Part shown: piece after piece, positions 41,851 to 51,496 of the stretch | How the letters are laid out: every line of letters starts with the position of its first letter | Position numbering within the stretch: position 1 is the stretch's first letter | DNA from: CAZHFW01 sp964531675 | GTDB taxonomy: Bacteria; Planctomycetota; Phycisphaerae; Phycisphaerales; UBA1924 | Length of the DNA: 55,967 nucleotides | Direction: 5' to 3' | NCBI GenBank assembly: GCA_964531675.1 | Contig: CAZHFW010000025.1 | Span: forward strand, 1-55,967 | Made by a program: the position numbers and the translations under genes | Notes under the pieces: generated by a model | Told to the model about the DNA's origin: nothing | The model's database searches: none | Seen by the model: the letters and a program-made list of their open reading frames with translations, nothing else

Positions 41851-44628
41851 ATGCACCCATCCGCGATCGGCCAATTCAAGATTGAGCATGAACTCGGCCG
41901 CGGCGGCATGGGAGAGGTCTATCTCGCCCACGACACAAGGCTTGACCGCCAGGTCGCCATCAAGGCGATGCCCGCCCACCTCGCGCAGGATCCGGATCGC
42001 CTCGCTCGTTTTCAACGCGAAGCCAAGGTCCTCGCATCCCTCAATCACCCCGGCATTGCTTCGATCTATGGGCTCGAAGAGGCCAATGGCCTCCAGTACC
42101 TCATCCTCGAGTTCATCGATGGCGAGACCCTCGCGGAACGGCTCGCCAGAGGCCCCCTCCCGGTCGAAGAGGCGCTCACGATCGCGAAGCAGATGGCCGA
42201 GGCTCTGGAAGTCGCGCACGAGAAGGGCATCATCCACCGCGATCTCAAGCCCGGGAACGTGATGGTCACCGCCGACGGTGTCACAAAGGTACTCGACTTC
42301 GGCCTCGCCAGAACCGCCGAAGGCGCGCCATCGAGCACCAATCTTCCGGCTTCCGCCAACTCACCGACGCTGACTTCGCCGCCGCGCATCGCGCACAGCC
42401 CCACGATCCCCGGCGCCATCATGGGCACCGCGGGATACATGAGCCCCGAGCAGGCCAGGGGACGGCCCGTTGACAAGCGCTCGGACATCTTCTCCTTCGG
42501 CTGCGTGCTCTACGAAATGCTCACCGGCGCCATGCCCTTCGCCGGAGAGACCGCGGCTGATTCCATCGGCGCCACGCTCCACAAGGACTCGAATCTCGAA
42601 CTCCTGCCTCCGAGCGTGCCGGCCCGCATCCGCGACCTGCTGTCGAGCTGCCTCGCCAAGGATCGCAAGCACCGCTTGCACGACATCGCCGACGCGAGAT
42701 TGCAGCTCGAACTCGCCATCGCGGGAAGAGACTGGGCGGCCAGCGCCGCTCCCGTGCAGCCCCGCCCGCGGCGTGCAGCACTCGTCGCGGGTTTGGCGGT
42801 GCTCATGCTCGGCGCTGGCGCTCTGGCTGGCGTCATGCTGACGCGCCCGGCGCCGCCTCCCAAGCCGACGCCCTTCCACGTTTCAGTCGCCACGCCTCCA
42901 AAGCCCGAACTCTCCGGGCTCTACGGCATCGCGCCGGATTCCCGGTTCGTGATCTGCAGAGTGCTTCCCGACGTTGGCGCAGACCCCTCCAAACCCGAGG
43001 GCTCGCTCATCGTCCGCCGCCTCGATCGGGAAGAGACCAAGACCATTCCGGGGACCGAAGGGGCCATCGAAGCGGCGCTCTCTTCCGACGGCCGGTGGAT
43101 CGCCTTCACCGCTGGCAAGGACCGCGCCCGCACGCGCATCAGCGTCAAGAAGGTCGCGATCAGCAACGGGCAGCCTGAGGGCATGCCCGAGCTGCTCTGC
43201 GATCTCCCCGGGACAGGCGACGCCACGCTGTGCTGGTCATCGGATCGCGAGATCGTGGTCGCACAGGCCTGGAATCAGACGATCCTTGCGATCCCGGCCT
43301 CGGGAGGCGAGCCCCGAGTCGTTCTGAAGGGAGAGGCCAGCAAGGGCATCGAGACCTGGGGCGATATCCGACCTCTGGTGCAAGGCAAGTCCATCCTGGC
43401 CTCGCGCTGGGCGATCATCGGTCGCACCATCAAGGAGCGAACCGAGATCGTGGATCTGGCGACCGGTGCGCGGACGCCGCTGCTTGAGAACGCCGGAGCC
43501 GCCCAGTACCTCCCCTCGGGACACCTCGTGGCGAGGCGGACCGCAAACTCGCTGATCGCGGTCCCGTTCGATCTCTCGACCCAGCGCGTCACGGGCGAGC
43601 CCGTCACCGTTCTGAACAGTGAGCTCCGCGGCACGTTTTTCGTCGCTCCTTCCGGCACGCTCGTCAAGCTGACCCAGGCCGGCGACATCAGCGGGCGCAC
43701 CCTGGCCTGGCTCGACGACAAGGGACGACCCGAGCCTCTGGGAGCTCCCGCCCGCGCCTATTCGTGGCTCGCGGTGTCGCCTGACACAGGCCGCGTCGTC
43801 ACCAACCTTCAGCCCACCGACGTCAACGACTTCGGAGGCGACCTCTGGGTTTATGACATCGCGCGCAGCGCCATGCGTCGTCTGCCCACTCCCGAGCCCG
43901 CGTGGCGCTACGTCTGGAGCAACGACGGCCAGCGCATCGCCTACAACGCGGTCTCCCAGAACGACTTCAGCATCTGGGAACGCCGCGCCGATGGCTCAGG
44001 CGAGCCCGACAAGCTCGTCTCCTTCCCAACCACGCAGCTCGTCTTCCCGATCGCGTGGTCGCCCGATGGAAAGACCATGGCGATCTTGAAGGTCGACCTG
44101 ACCACCAACGATTCGGACGTGATGATGCTGGCACAGGACCCCACCACCGCCAAGTGGGTCGCCTTCCCCTATCTCAGCGGCCCTGCGAGCGAAGGCCCCC
44201 TCGTCTTCTCGCCCGATGGCAAGTGGGTGCGTTACGTTTCGTCGGACACCGGGAGACCCGAGCTGTACATGCAGCGTTTCTCCGGAGCAAAGGCCGGCGC
44301 CGAGGACGACCGTTCCGGACGCATTCAGCTCTCGACCGCCGGAGCTCAGTCCGCCGGTTGGGCAAGCCCCGACGGCAAGGAGATCCGCTTCTTCGACAGC
44401 GAAAGTCAGCTCGTGAGCATCCAGGTCACCACCGCGCCAACGCCCTCAGCCTCGCTCCCCAAGCCCATCTTCAGCCTGAAGGAACTCAAGTCGATGATGA
44501 TGTGCGACTTCGCTCCCGACGGCCGCCTCATGGCGATCATGAAGTCCGAGGAGGAGGGCAAGAACCGCATCGACCTGGTCGTGAACTTCGTCGACGACAT
44601 GAAAGCCAAGCTCGCCACGGGGAACTGA
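41851..44628 (+). CDS. Ser/Thr kinase with TolB-like beta-propeller
   Basis: 925 residues. The N terminus is shared with two later kinases: FKIEHELGRGGMGEVYLAHD, Lys38 in QVAIK, HRDLKPGNVM (Asp131), DFGLARTAEGAP, IMGTAGYMSPEQARG. Membrane helix at ~306-330 (AALVAGLAVLMLGAGALAGVML). The remaining ~590 residues carry PD40/WD40-like repeats: SSDGRWIAFTA, VSPDTGRVVT, WSNDGQRIAYN, WSPDGKTMAI, FSPDGKWVRY and SPDGKEIRFF, forming an extracytoplasmic propeller. The gene starts 11 bases after TACACT with no Shine-Dalgarno. Confidence 0.95.
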   Translation: MHPSAIGQFKIEHELGRGGMGEVYLAHDTRLDRQVAIKAMPAHLAQDPDRLARFQREAKVLASLNHPGIASIYGLEEANGLQYLILEFIDGETLAERLARGPLPVEEALTIAKQMAEALEVAHEKGIIHRDLKPGNVMVTADGVTKVLDFGLARTAEGAPSSTNLPASANSPTLTSPPRIAHSPTIPGAIMGTAGYMSPEQARGRPVDKRSDIFSFGCVLYEMLTGAMPFAGETAADSIGATLHKDSNLELLPPSVPARIRDLLSSCLAKDRKHRLHDIADARLQLELAIAGRDWAASAAPVQPRPRRAALVAGLAVLMLGAGALAGVMLTRPAPPPKPTPFHVSVATPPKPELSGLYGIAPDSRFVICRVLPDVGADPSKPEGSLIVRRLDREETKTIPGTEGAIEAALSSDGRWIAFTAGKDRARTRISVKKVAISNGQPEGMPELLCDLPGTGDATLCWSSDREIVVAQAWNQTILAIPASGGEPRVVLKGEASKGIETWGDIRPLVQGKSILASRWAIIGRTIKERTEIVDLATGARTPLLENAGAAQYLPSGHLVARRTANSLIAVPFDLSTQRVTGEPVTVLNSELRGTFFVAPSGTLVKLTQAGDISGRTLAWLDDKGRPEPLGAPARAYSWLAVSPDTGRVVTNLQPTDVNDFGGDLWVYDIARSAMRRLPTPEPAWRYVWSNDGQRIAYNAVSQNDFSIWERRADGSGEPDKLVSFPTTQLVFPIAWSPDGKTMAILKVDLTTNDSDVMMLAQDPTTAKWVAFPYLSGPASEGPLVFSPDGKWVRYVSSDTGRPELYMQRFSGAKAGAEDDRSGRIQLSTAGAQSAGWASPDGKEIRFFDSESQLVSIQVTTAPTPSASLPKPIFSLKELKSMMMCDFAPDGRLMAIMKSEEEGKNRIDLVVNFVDDMKAKLATGN

Positions 44629-44735
44629 ACAGCGACCCGACGAGCCCTGCGCCTGGTTCGCGCCATCTGATCGCGCAGCACCCGAGCCTGCCTGCAGCGC
44701 CTATGCGAATCGTGACCCATACTCGCGTGCGGGGT

Positions 44736-44741
44736 TAAGAT
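44736..44741 (+). promoter_or_regulatory. -10-like box TAAGAT before the TTG start
   Basis: TAAGAT ends nine bases before TTG 44750 within GGGGTTAAGATT, consistent with a leaderless transcript for the reductase-like gene. Confidence 0.45.
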
Positions 44742-44749
44742 TCCCCCGC

Positions 44750-45367
44750 TTGAAGACCCAGTATTACACCGCAGCAAGCATCGATGGCTTCATCGCGACC
44801 GAAGACGACTCGCTCGAGTGGCTCTTCGGGCTCGGAGATGTTCCCAACTCGAGCTATCCCGACTTCATCGCCCGCGTCGGCGCGATCGCGATGGGCTCCG
44901 CGACGTATCGCTGGCTCCTGAATAACGCGGATCAGGTCGCTGCACAGACCGGGAGCGCGTGGCCTTACACGTGCCCCGCCTGGGTCTTCTCCTCTCGGCC
45001 TCAGCCGACCATTCCGGGAGCGAAGCTCTGCTTCGTGAATGGTGACGTGCGCCGCGTGTTTCCCGAGATGCGAAAGGCCGCCGGGGACCTGAACCTCTGG
45101 GTCGTCGGCGGCGGCGATCTGGCCGGACAGTTCGCCGATGCGGGCCTGCTCGACGAGCTCATCGTCCAGATCGGCTCTGTCACGCTCGGCCGGGGCAAAC
45201 CCCTCCTCCCCCGGCGGCTGCTCGGTCAGACACTGCACCTCACCCGCGTGAACCAGCTGGGCCCCGAGATGGTTGAGCTTCGGTATAACCTTCGAGCCGG
45301 GCGTCAGGAGCCGCCCGCCGCGACTCCGACAAGCCAAAGCGTGACGACCACGCCTCCCTCGAAGTGA
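44750..45367 (+). CDS. Dihydrofolate-reductase-like / RibD C-terminal family protein
   Basis: 205 residues. The start is TTG at 44750, supported because the product opens MKTQYYTAASIDGFIAT, the invariant opening of this family. Further motifs: ARVGAIAMGSATYRWLL, LWVVGGGDLAGQFADAGLLDELIVQIGSVTLGRGKPLLP. NADPH-dependent reductases of this type include RibD and relatives; substrates of the free-standing members are mostly unknown. The C-terminal ~20 residues (PPAATPTSQSVTTTPPSK) are low-complexity. It sits alone between two kinase paralogues. Confidence 0.92.
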   Translation: MKTQYYTAASIDGFIATEDDSLEWLFGLGDVPNSSYPDFIARVGAIAMGSATYRWLLNNADQVAAQTGSAWPYTCPAWVFSSRPQPTIPGAKLCFVNGDVRRVFPEMRKAAGDLNLWVVGGGDLAGQFADAGLLDELIVQIGSVTLGRGKPLLPRRLLGQTLHLTRVNQLGPEMVELRYNLRAGRQEPPAATPTSQSVTTTPPSK

Positions 45368-45401
45368 GGATGGCGATGGTGTGCCGACCGACGCTTCGGA
45401 C

Positions 45402-45415
45402 GAATCCGGTACACT
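45402..45415 (+). promoter_or_regulatory. Shared kinase promoter block
   Basis: GAATCCGGTACACT at 45402-45415, nine bases before ATG 45425. Same element as upstream of 41851 and 48448. Confidence 0.6.
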
Positions 45416-45424
45416 CTCGCGCTG

Positions 45425-48334
45425 ATGCATCCCTCCGCGATCGGCCCATTCCGTATTGAGCGCGAACTCGGCCGGGGCGGCATGGGCGAGGTCTACCTCG
45501 CCCGCGACACGCGCCTCGACCGTCAGGTCGCCATTAAGGCCCTGCCGTCGCATGTGGCCCAGGACGCCGACCGCCTCACCCGCTTCCAGCGCGAAGCCAA
45601 GGTGCTCGCCGCGCTCAATCACTCGGGCATCGGCGCGATCTACGGCCTCGAGGAGGCAAGCGGACATCAGTACCTCATCCTCGAGTTCGTCGAAGGTGAA
45701 ACTCTCGCCGATCGTCTTGCCAAAGGCCCGCTCCCGGTTGCCGAGGCGCTCGGATTCGCCAGGCAAATCGCCGAAGCCCTGCAAGTCGCGCACCTGAAAG
45801 GTGTCATTCACCGCGATCTCAAGCCGGGCAACGTGATGGTGACGCCCGAGGGCGTGGTCAAAGTGCTGGACTTCGGGCTGGCGCGGACCGCCGACGACGC
45901 ACCATTCACCAACAACACGCCATCATCGGCGGACTCGCCGACACTGACGTCGCCCGCGCGGTTCGCGAACAGTCCGACCATCCAAGGCGTGATCATGGGC
46001 ACCGCCGGCTACATGAGCCCCGAGCAGGCCCGTGGCAAACCGGTCGACCAGCGCGCCGATGTCTTCTCGTTCGGCGTGGTGCTCTACCAGATGCTGACGG
46101 GCGTGACGCCCTTCGCCGGGGACACCGTGAGCGAATCGATCAGCGCGACGATCCACAAGGAGGTCGATCTCGCCACGCTACCGCCCGAGGCCCCCGAAGC
46201 GGTGCGGCGGTTGCTCGCACGCTGCCTCGACAAGGATCCGGCTCGGCGCTTCGCGTCCGCGGTCGAGGTATCGGGCGCCATCGCGGACATGCAGCGCTGG
46301 GCGCGTGAAGAGGCCCTCCCCGAACTGGTGCGCATTTGCGAACGCATCCTGGTGATGGAGGAGGGGCGCGAGTCCTGGACAGCGTTCGAACTCTCCAGCG
46401 AGATCGAGAAGATCGTCCCGAGTGACCCGATCGCAACGAGGCTGAAGCCCGCTTTCTCGCTGCCGATCTCGATCACCTCCGATCCACCCGGCGCTCGGGT
46501 GTTCGCAGCGTTCTACGGCGATCCCGAGGGCAAAGAACTCGACCTGGGCCAGACCCCGCTCCGTGGCCGACCTTTCCCGCGCGGGCTGTCCCGCATCAGG
46601 GTTGAACTGCCCGGTCGGGTCACCGCGCACGACCTCCTCTGGTGCCTGAGCACCACCGTGAGCAACGCGACCGACCCCGCCACCCTGACCTGGCACTTCA
46701 CGCTTCGCAAAGCCGGCGAGATCCCGGACGGGATGGAGGCAATCCCCGCGGGCAGCTTCCCGTTGTTCCTCCCCGGTCTCGACCATCTGCCCAAAGATCC
46801 CGTCGGCGCATTCCTGATGGATCGCCACCCGGTGACCAACGCGCAGTTCAAGCGGTTCGTCGACGACAGCGGCTACTCGTGCGAAAGCTTCTGGCCCGGA
46901 CCTTTCCTCTCGGGCGAACGCGAGCTCACGCGCGACCAGGCCATGACCCTGTTCGTTGACTCGGCCGGTCAGCCCGGGCCGGCTGGTTGGTTGATGGGCG
47001 AGTTTCCCGCCGGAGAAGCAGACCACCCCGTGACCGGCGTGAGCTGGCACGAGGCCGCAGCGTACGCCCACTGGGCCGGTCGATCGCTCCCCACGATCTT
47101 CCACTGGAGCCGAGTGGCCTTCACCAACGCGAGCGCACAGATCGCGCCGCTCGCCAACTTCTCGGGCCGCGGCACCACGCCCGTCGGACGCACCCGGAGC
47201 GTCAACCGCTTCGGTGTGCACGATCTGGCCGGCAACGTGCGCGAGTGGATCCTCAACCCCGTCGATCGCGTGGGGCACCGCTTCATCCTGGGCGGAGGTT
47301 GGAGTGATCCGGGATACGCATTCGTGGATGCCTACGCCCAGTCCGAGCTCGACCGCTCGCCCTCCAATGGCTTCCGGTGCATCCTCGTCACGGAAAAGGA
47401 CCCGAATCAGGAGCAGCTCAGCCGGCGACTCAGCGCAGCCTTCCGCGACTTCCGCGCCGAGACCCCGGTTCCCGACGAGGTCTTCACGTACTTCCGAAGA
47501 CAGTTTCAGTACGACCGCCGGCCTCTGGATCCGGTCCTCGCATCCGACCAGCCTTCGCCACTGGGCCGCTGGCAATCGGTCGAGATTTCAGCTGGCTACG
47601 GCGGCGAGCGGATGCAACTGCACCTTATCCTCCCCGAGAAGGGCCGCCCGCCGTTCCAGACCGTTGTTCTTTTCCCGGGATCGCTCGCGCTGCACACAAG
47701 GGTGTTCACGCTGTCCGAGTTGCAGCGTGTCGACTTTCTGGCTCGGAGCGGCCGCGCGATCGTCCTCCCGGTTTACAAGGGAACCTACGAGCGCGGCACC
47801 GGACTTAACTCCGACTACCCGTCGGAGACGTCGGAGTACAAGGACCACGTGCTCATGTGGGGCAAGGACCTGGGAAGAGCCATCGACTACATCGAGTCGA
47901 GGCCGGACCTGGACGCGACGCGCATCGCGTACTTCGGCACAAGCTGGGGCGGCGCCATGGGCGCGATCCTGCCCGCCGTGGAGCCCCGCATCAAGGTCAA
48001 CCTGCTTTACGTGGCCGGGCTCATGTTCCAGAAGGCGTTTCCGGAAGCAGACCAGATCAACTACATCACGCGCGTCATGCAGCCGACCCTGATGCTCAAT
48101 GGCGAAATGGACTTCTACTTCCCGCCGGAGCACTCGCAGATCCCGATGTTCGAGCGGCTCGGCGCCCCCCCGGAGCACAAGAAGCGCCTGACGTATGCGC
48201 GCGGACACACCGTGCCCAAGGCCGAACTGATCCGCGAGTCGCTCGCATGGCTCGACCGCTACCTCGGACCGACCGACGCCGGCATCCGAGAGACAGCGGG
48301 CATCCGAGAGACCACCGGCCCGCACCACGCCTGA
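45425..48334 (+). CDS. Three-module protein: Ser/Thr kinase, FGE-like domain, alpha/beta hydrolase
   Basis: 969 residues. Kinase ~9-275: GRGGMGEVYLARD, Lys38, HRDLKPGNVM, DFGLA, GTAGYMSPEQARG. A linker includes a PEGA-like strand segment (SITSDPPGARVF). An FGE-sulfatase-type domain at ~437-665 has DRHPVTNAQFKRFVDDSG, VTGVSWHEAAAYAHWAG, VHDLAGNVREW, GGGWSD and PSNGFRC; only one of the two FGE catalytic Cys is present. A hydrolase domain at ~690-950 has FGTSWGGA (Ser840 in GxSxG), Asp in MNGEMDFYFP and His in ARGHTVPK. No membrane helix is obvious, unlike its paralogues. Probably a cytoplasmic kinase fused to a possible effector hydrolase. Confidence 0.93.
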   Translation: MHPSAIGPFRIERELGRGGMGEVYLARDTRLDRQVAIKALPSHVAQDADRLTRFQREAKVLAALNHSGIGAIYGLEEASGHQYLILEFVEGETLADRLAKGPLPVAEALGFARQIAEALQVAHLKGVIHRDLKPGNVMVTPEGVVKVLDFGLARTADDAPFTNNTPSSADSPTLTSPARFANSPTIQGVIMGTAGYMSPEQARGKPVDQRADVFSFGVVLYQMLTGVTPFAGDTVSESISATIHKEVDLATLPPEAPEAVRRLLARCLDKDPARRFASAVEVSGAIADMQRWAREEALPELVRICERILVMEEGRESWTAFELSSEIEKIVPSDPIATRLKPAFSLPISITSDPPGARVFAAFYGDPEGKELDLGQTPLRGRPFPRGLSRIRVELPGRVTAHDLLWCLSTTVSNATDPATLTWHFTLRKAGEIPDGMEAIPAGSFPLFLPGLDHLPKDPVGAFLMDRHPVTNAQFKRFVDDSGYSCESFWPGPFLSGERELTRDQAMTLFVDSAGQPGPAGWLMGEFPAGEADHPVTGVSWHEAAAYAHWAGRSLPTIFHWSRVAFTNASAQIAPLANFSGRGTTPVGRTRSVNRFGVHDLAGNVREWILNPVDRVGHRFILGGGWSDPGYAFVDAYAQSELDRSPSNGFRCILVTEKDPNQEQLSRRLSAAFRDFRAETPVPDEVFTYFRRQFQYDRRPLDPVLASDQPSPLGRWQSVEISAGYGGERMQLHLILPEKGRPPFQTVVLFPGSLALHTRVFTLSELQRVDFLARSGRAIVLPVYKGTYERGTGLNSDYPSETSEYKDHVLMWGKDLGRAIDYIESRPDLDATRIAYFGTSWGGAMGAILPAVEPRIKVNLLYVAGLMFQKAFPEADQINYITRVMQPTLMLNGEMDFYFPPEHSQIPMFERLGAPPEHKKRLTYARGHTVPKAELIRESLAWLDRYLGPTDAGIRETAGIRETTGPHHA

Positions 48335-48424
48335 AGCGACGCCGTTCGCTTCAGCGTCCCAAAGACACAGCACGCGGCTGCAACCTTCAGGCAGGTGCAG
48401 AATCGGAAGGCAGATCCGACGGGC

Positions 48425-48438
48425 AAATCCGATACACT
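48425..48438 (+). promoter_or_regulatory. Shared kinase promoter block
   Basis: AAATCCGATACACT at 48425-48438, nine bases before ATG 48448; one base differs from GGTACACT. Confidence 0.6.
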
Positions 48439-48447
48439 CACCGTCCC

Positions 48448-51180
48448 ATGCATCCCGCCGCCGTCGGCCCATTCAAGATCGAACGCGAACTCGGCCGGGG
48501 CGGCATGGGTGAGGTCTATCTCGCCCGAGACACCCGCCTGGACCGGCAGGTGGCGATCAAGGCGTTGCCGGCGCACCTGGCTCAGGACCCGGATCGGCTC
48601 GGACGCTTCCAGCGCGAGGCCAAGGTTCTCGCCTCACTGAACCATCCGGGCATCGGCGCGATCTATGGGCTGGAAGAGGCCAGCGGCCACCAGTACCTCA
48701 TCCTTGAGTATGTCGAGGGCGAGACCCTGGCCGACCGATTGGCGCGGGGCCCGATCCCGGTCAGTGAAGCGCTGCCGCTGGCCAGCCAGATCGCCGCGGC
48801 CCTGGAAGTCGCCCACGAGAAGGGCATCATCCACCGCGACCTCAAGCCAGGCAACGTGATGCTGAGCGGCGACGGATTGGTGAAGGTCCTGGACTTCGGG
48901 CTGGCACGAACGGCGGACGACGCGGGCTCTGCAACCAACGCGGCCGCGTTCGCGGACTCGCCGACGATCACTTCGCCCGCGCGGCTCGCCCACAGCCCGA
49001 CCATCCCCGGTGTCGTCATGGGGACCGCCGGATACATGTCCCCCGAGCAGGCCCGCGGCAAGCCCGTCGACAAGCGCTCGGACATCTTCTCCTTCGGCTG
49101 CGTGCTCTACGAGATGCTCACAGGCGTCCTGCCGTTCCGTGGGGAAACCGTCGCCGACTTCATTGGCGCGACGTTGCACATGGAAATGGACCCGAGCCTC
49201 CTGCCGGTGGACACGCCGAAGCGCGTGCGGGACCTGCTGAACAACTGTCTCGCGAAGGACCGCAAGAACCGCCTCCGCGACATCGGCGACGCACGGCTCG
49301 AACTCGAGCGAGCAATCGCCGACCCTCGGGAAGAACTTCGAGCCGCTGGCGCGATGCGACCCTGGTGGCGCTCCGCGGGCGTGCTCGCGGCAGCTTCCTC
49401 GCTCGCAGTTGCCGCGGTCGCAGTCGCTTGGCTCCTTCGACCCCAATCTGAAGGGACCCAGGGAGCCCTTTCCGCGCACGGCATTGTTCGAACCACGATC
49501 ATGCCGCCGAAGGGCATGACATACCGCATCGGGGTTGGCTCGGTCGCACTCTCGCCCGACGGCGCACGGATCGCAATGGTCCTTCGCCCGCTCGACACCA
49601 CGAGTGACCGCGACCTGTACTTGCGGGAACTGTCGAGCTTGGAGTTTCGAAAGCTCGCAGGGACCGCCGGCGCAGCCTTCCCCTTCTGGTCGCCCGACGG
49701 CAAGTCCATCGCGTTCTTCGCCGACGGCAAGCTCAAGCGGGTCGATCTTCCCGACGGAATCGTCCGGGTGATCTGCGACGCCCCGGGCGGGCGGGGCGGA
49801 TCTTGGGGCTGCAAAGGCACGATCGTCTTTGCACCAAGCAGCTCGGGCGGCTTGTGGAAAGTTGGCGACTCGGGCGGAACGCCGGTCCAGGTCACAACCC
49901 CCACCAGCATTGATGAGCCGCACCGGATGCCGCACATGCTGCCCGATGGCGAGAAGTTCCTGTTCTATGTCTTCGGCAGCGAGGCATCCGGGATCTACGC
50001 CTTCGATCCCGGCGCCAAGAAGCCCAAGTTTGTGATGGCCACCGAGTCCGAAGCAAGGTTTGTGGCGCCGGGGCTCCTCGCGTTCATCCGCGACAACAAT
50101 CTGATGGTCCAGCCCTTCGATCCGCGGACCCTCGAACTGTCCGGGGTCGCCAAGCCCATCGCCGCGGGCGTTCACCAGAACTCGTCAAGGCACTTCAACA
50201 ATTTCGGCCTCACCGCAGACGGAACGCTGGTGTATCACCCGCTCGTTCCCGCACGCAGGTTCCGCCTGGAGTGGGTCAGCCCAGACGGAGCGGCGACGCC
50301 GATCGCGATTCCCCCGGTGGCGATGTCTCCGATCAATGCCGCCCTCACGCTTTCCCCGGACGGAAGGCGGGCTGTGACGACGGTCCTGAGCAACGATGTG
50401 AAGAACTCGCTGGTGCTCTTGGATCTCGAGCGCGGCACGCAGGTGCCGATCGGTGACCCCAAATGGTTCCTGGCGGATGTGCCGCTCTGGTCTCCCGCGA
50501 CACAGTGCGTTCTCTTCGGTGCTCAGTACGTGGGACGTCTGGGCATCTGGAGCATCCCGCTCTCCAGCAGCGGACCGCCGACCGAACTCACAAGCCAGCC
50601 AGGGTTCGACCTGTTCCCCTCGAGCGTCTCGCCGGATGGAAAGACGCTCCTCTACGTGCAGTTCAACCGCGAGAGAATTGTGTCGGACATCATGTCTCTC
50701 CCATTGGAGCAGAATGGAAAGCCCACGCCGCTCTTGGCCGACCCGGTGAACAGGGAGTCGAATCCTCGTGTCTCCCCGTCCGGTCATGCCCTGGCGTATC
50801 TCGATACCACGCAGAGCTTCGGAATCGGAAAGCTCAAAATCGTTTCCTTCCCTTCGATGTCTGTTCCGGTGACGGTCTCCGTCACGGACAGCACCAGTTC
50901 GTTCGGTTGGCTCGGAGAAAACGAGATCGCGTGGTTGGATACATCTCGGCGTGCGTGGTCCACGACCATCACGATCAAAGACGGCGAGTTCGACGCCAGC
51001 GTGCCCAAGCCGCTCTTCGGCGGGCAACTCTTGGAGTCAAACGCCCAGATCGTGGCCATCGACACGCCGCGCCAACGATTCCTGAGGATCGTCGAAGACG
51101 TGCCGGAAGAAGAACCCGGGCTGATCTTCGTGAGCGACTGGCGGCAAGCAACCGCCCAGCCGTCCACCGCTCCGCGCTGA
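48448..51180 (+). CDS. Ser/Thr kinase with TolB-like beta-propeller (paralogue)
   Basis: 910 residues from ATG 48448; the frame is open far upstream but overlaps the previous gene in another frame, and the start matches its paralogues (MHPAAVGPFKIERELGRGG). Kinase motifs: Lys38, HRDLKPGNVM, DFGLARTADDAG, VMGTAGYMSPEQARG. Membrane helix at ~308-330 (SAGVLAAASSLAVAAVAVAWLL). Propeller repeats: VALSPDGARIAMV, WSPDGKSIAFFADG, MLPDGEKFLFYV, LSPDGRRAVTT and VSPDGKTLLYVQ. Close N-terminal identity with 41851 and 45425 indicates tandem duplication. Confidence 0.95.
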   Translation: MHPAAVGPFKIERELGRGGMGEVYLARDTRLDRQVAIKALPAHLAQDPDRLGRFQREAKVLASLNHPGIGAIYGLEEASGHQYLILEYVEGETLADRLARGPIPVSEALPLASQIAAALEVAHEKGIIHRDLKPGNVMLSGDGLVKVLDFGLARTADDAGSATNAAAFADSPTITSPARLAHSPTIPGVVMGTAGYMSPEQARGKPVDKRSDIFSFGCVLYEMLTGVLPFRGETVADFIGATLHMEMDPSLLPVDTPKRVRDLLNNCLAKDRKNRLRDIGDARLELERAIADPREELRAAGAMRPWWRSAGVLAAASSLAVAAVAVAWLLRPQSEGTQGALSAHGIVRTTIMPPKGMTYRIGVGSVALSPDGARIAMVLRPLDTTSDRDLYLRELSSLEFRKLAGTAGAAFPFWSPDGKSIAFFADGKLKRVDLPDGIVRVICDAPGGRGGSWGCKGTIVFAPSSSGGLWKVGDSGGTPVQVTTPTSIDEPHRMPHMLPDGEKFLFYVFGSEASGIYAFDPGAKKPKFVMATESEARFVAPGLLAFIRDNNLMVQPFDPRTLELSGVAKPIAAGVHQNSSRHFNNFGLTADGTLVYHPLVPARRFRLEWVSPDGAATPIAIPPVAMSPINAALTLSPDGRRAVTTVLSNDVKNSLVLLDLERGTQVPIGDPKWFLADVPLWSPATQCVLFGAQYVGRLGIWSIPLSSSGPPTELTSQPGFDLFPSSVSPDGKTLLYVQFNRERIVSDIMSLPLEQNGKPTPLLADPVNRESNPRVSPSGHALAYLDTTQSFGIGKLKIVSFPSMSVPVTVSVTDSTSSFGWLGENEIAWLDTSRRAWSTTITIKDGEFDASVPKPLFGGQLLESNAQIVAIDTPRQRFLRIVEDVPEEEPGLIFVSDWRQATAQPSTAPR

Positions 51181-51496
51181 GGTCGAGCGAGGATGGGGCA
51201 ATCGGTCCCGAAACGAAAACCCCCGAGTCTTGCAACCCCGGGGCTTCGCCAAGGAAGGCTGGCGGGGCGAAATCACAACTCGGCTCTTCCAAGCCCCACA
51301 GACACAGCAGATGAGATCGGATGTCGGACGCCCGATGACACATCTCCGGGCGCGTTTCCACATCCACAGTACACTTCGGCCATCCACGGACGCAGGAGCA
51401 CGCTCGCCGAAGTCATGTCGGTGCTCCACTGGTGACAGGCTGCCCGCGGGCGGTTTGGCAGCAGGTCGTCCGAGCGACTTCTGGGGGCTCCATGCC
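51181..51496. other. 316-base intergenic region between kinase and HAD genes
   Basis: It holds a diverged copy of the hairpin repeat (51211-51310) and AGTACACT near 51368, a -10-like box well upstream of the HAD start. No gene is supported. Confidence 0.5.
51211..51310. repeat. Hairpin repeat family, copy A (diverged)
   Basis: It begins AAACGAAAACCCCCGAGTCT, then TGCAACCCCGGGGCTTCG; the stem AACCCCCG/CGGGGCTT has one mismatch. The second half is only loosely like the consensus but ends AAGCCCCACAGACA, comparable with GAGACCCAGAGACA. It lies 30 bases after a plus-strand stop. Confidence 0.7.

Noticed and set aside
48634..50175. 513-residue minus-strand frame opposite the last kinase
   Set aside because: Shadow; kinase and propeller motifs are on the plus strand.
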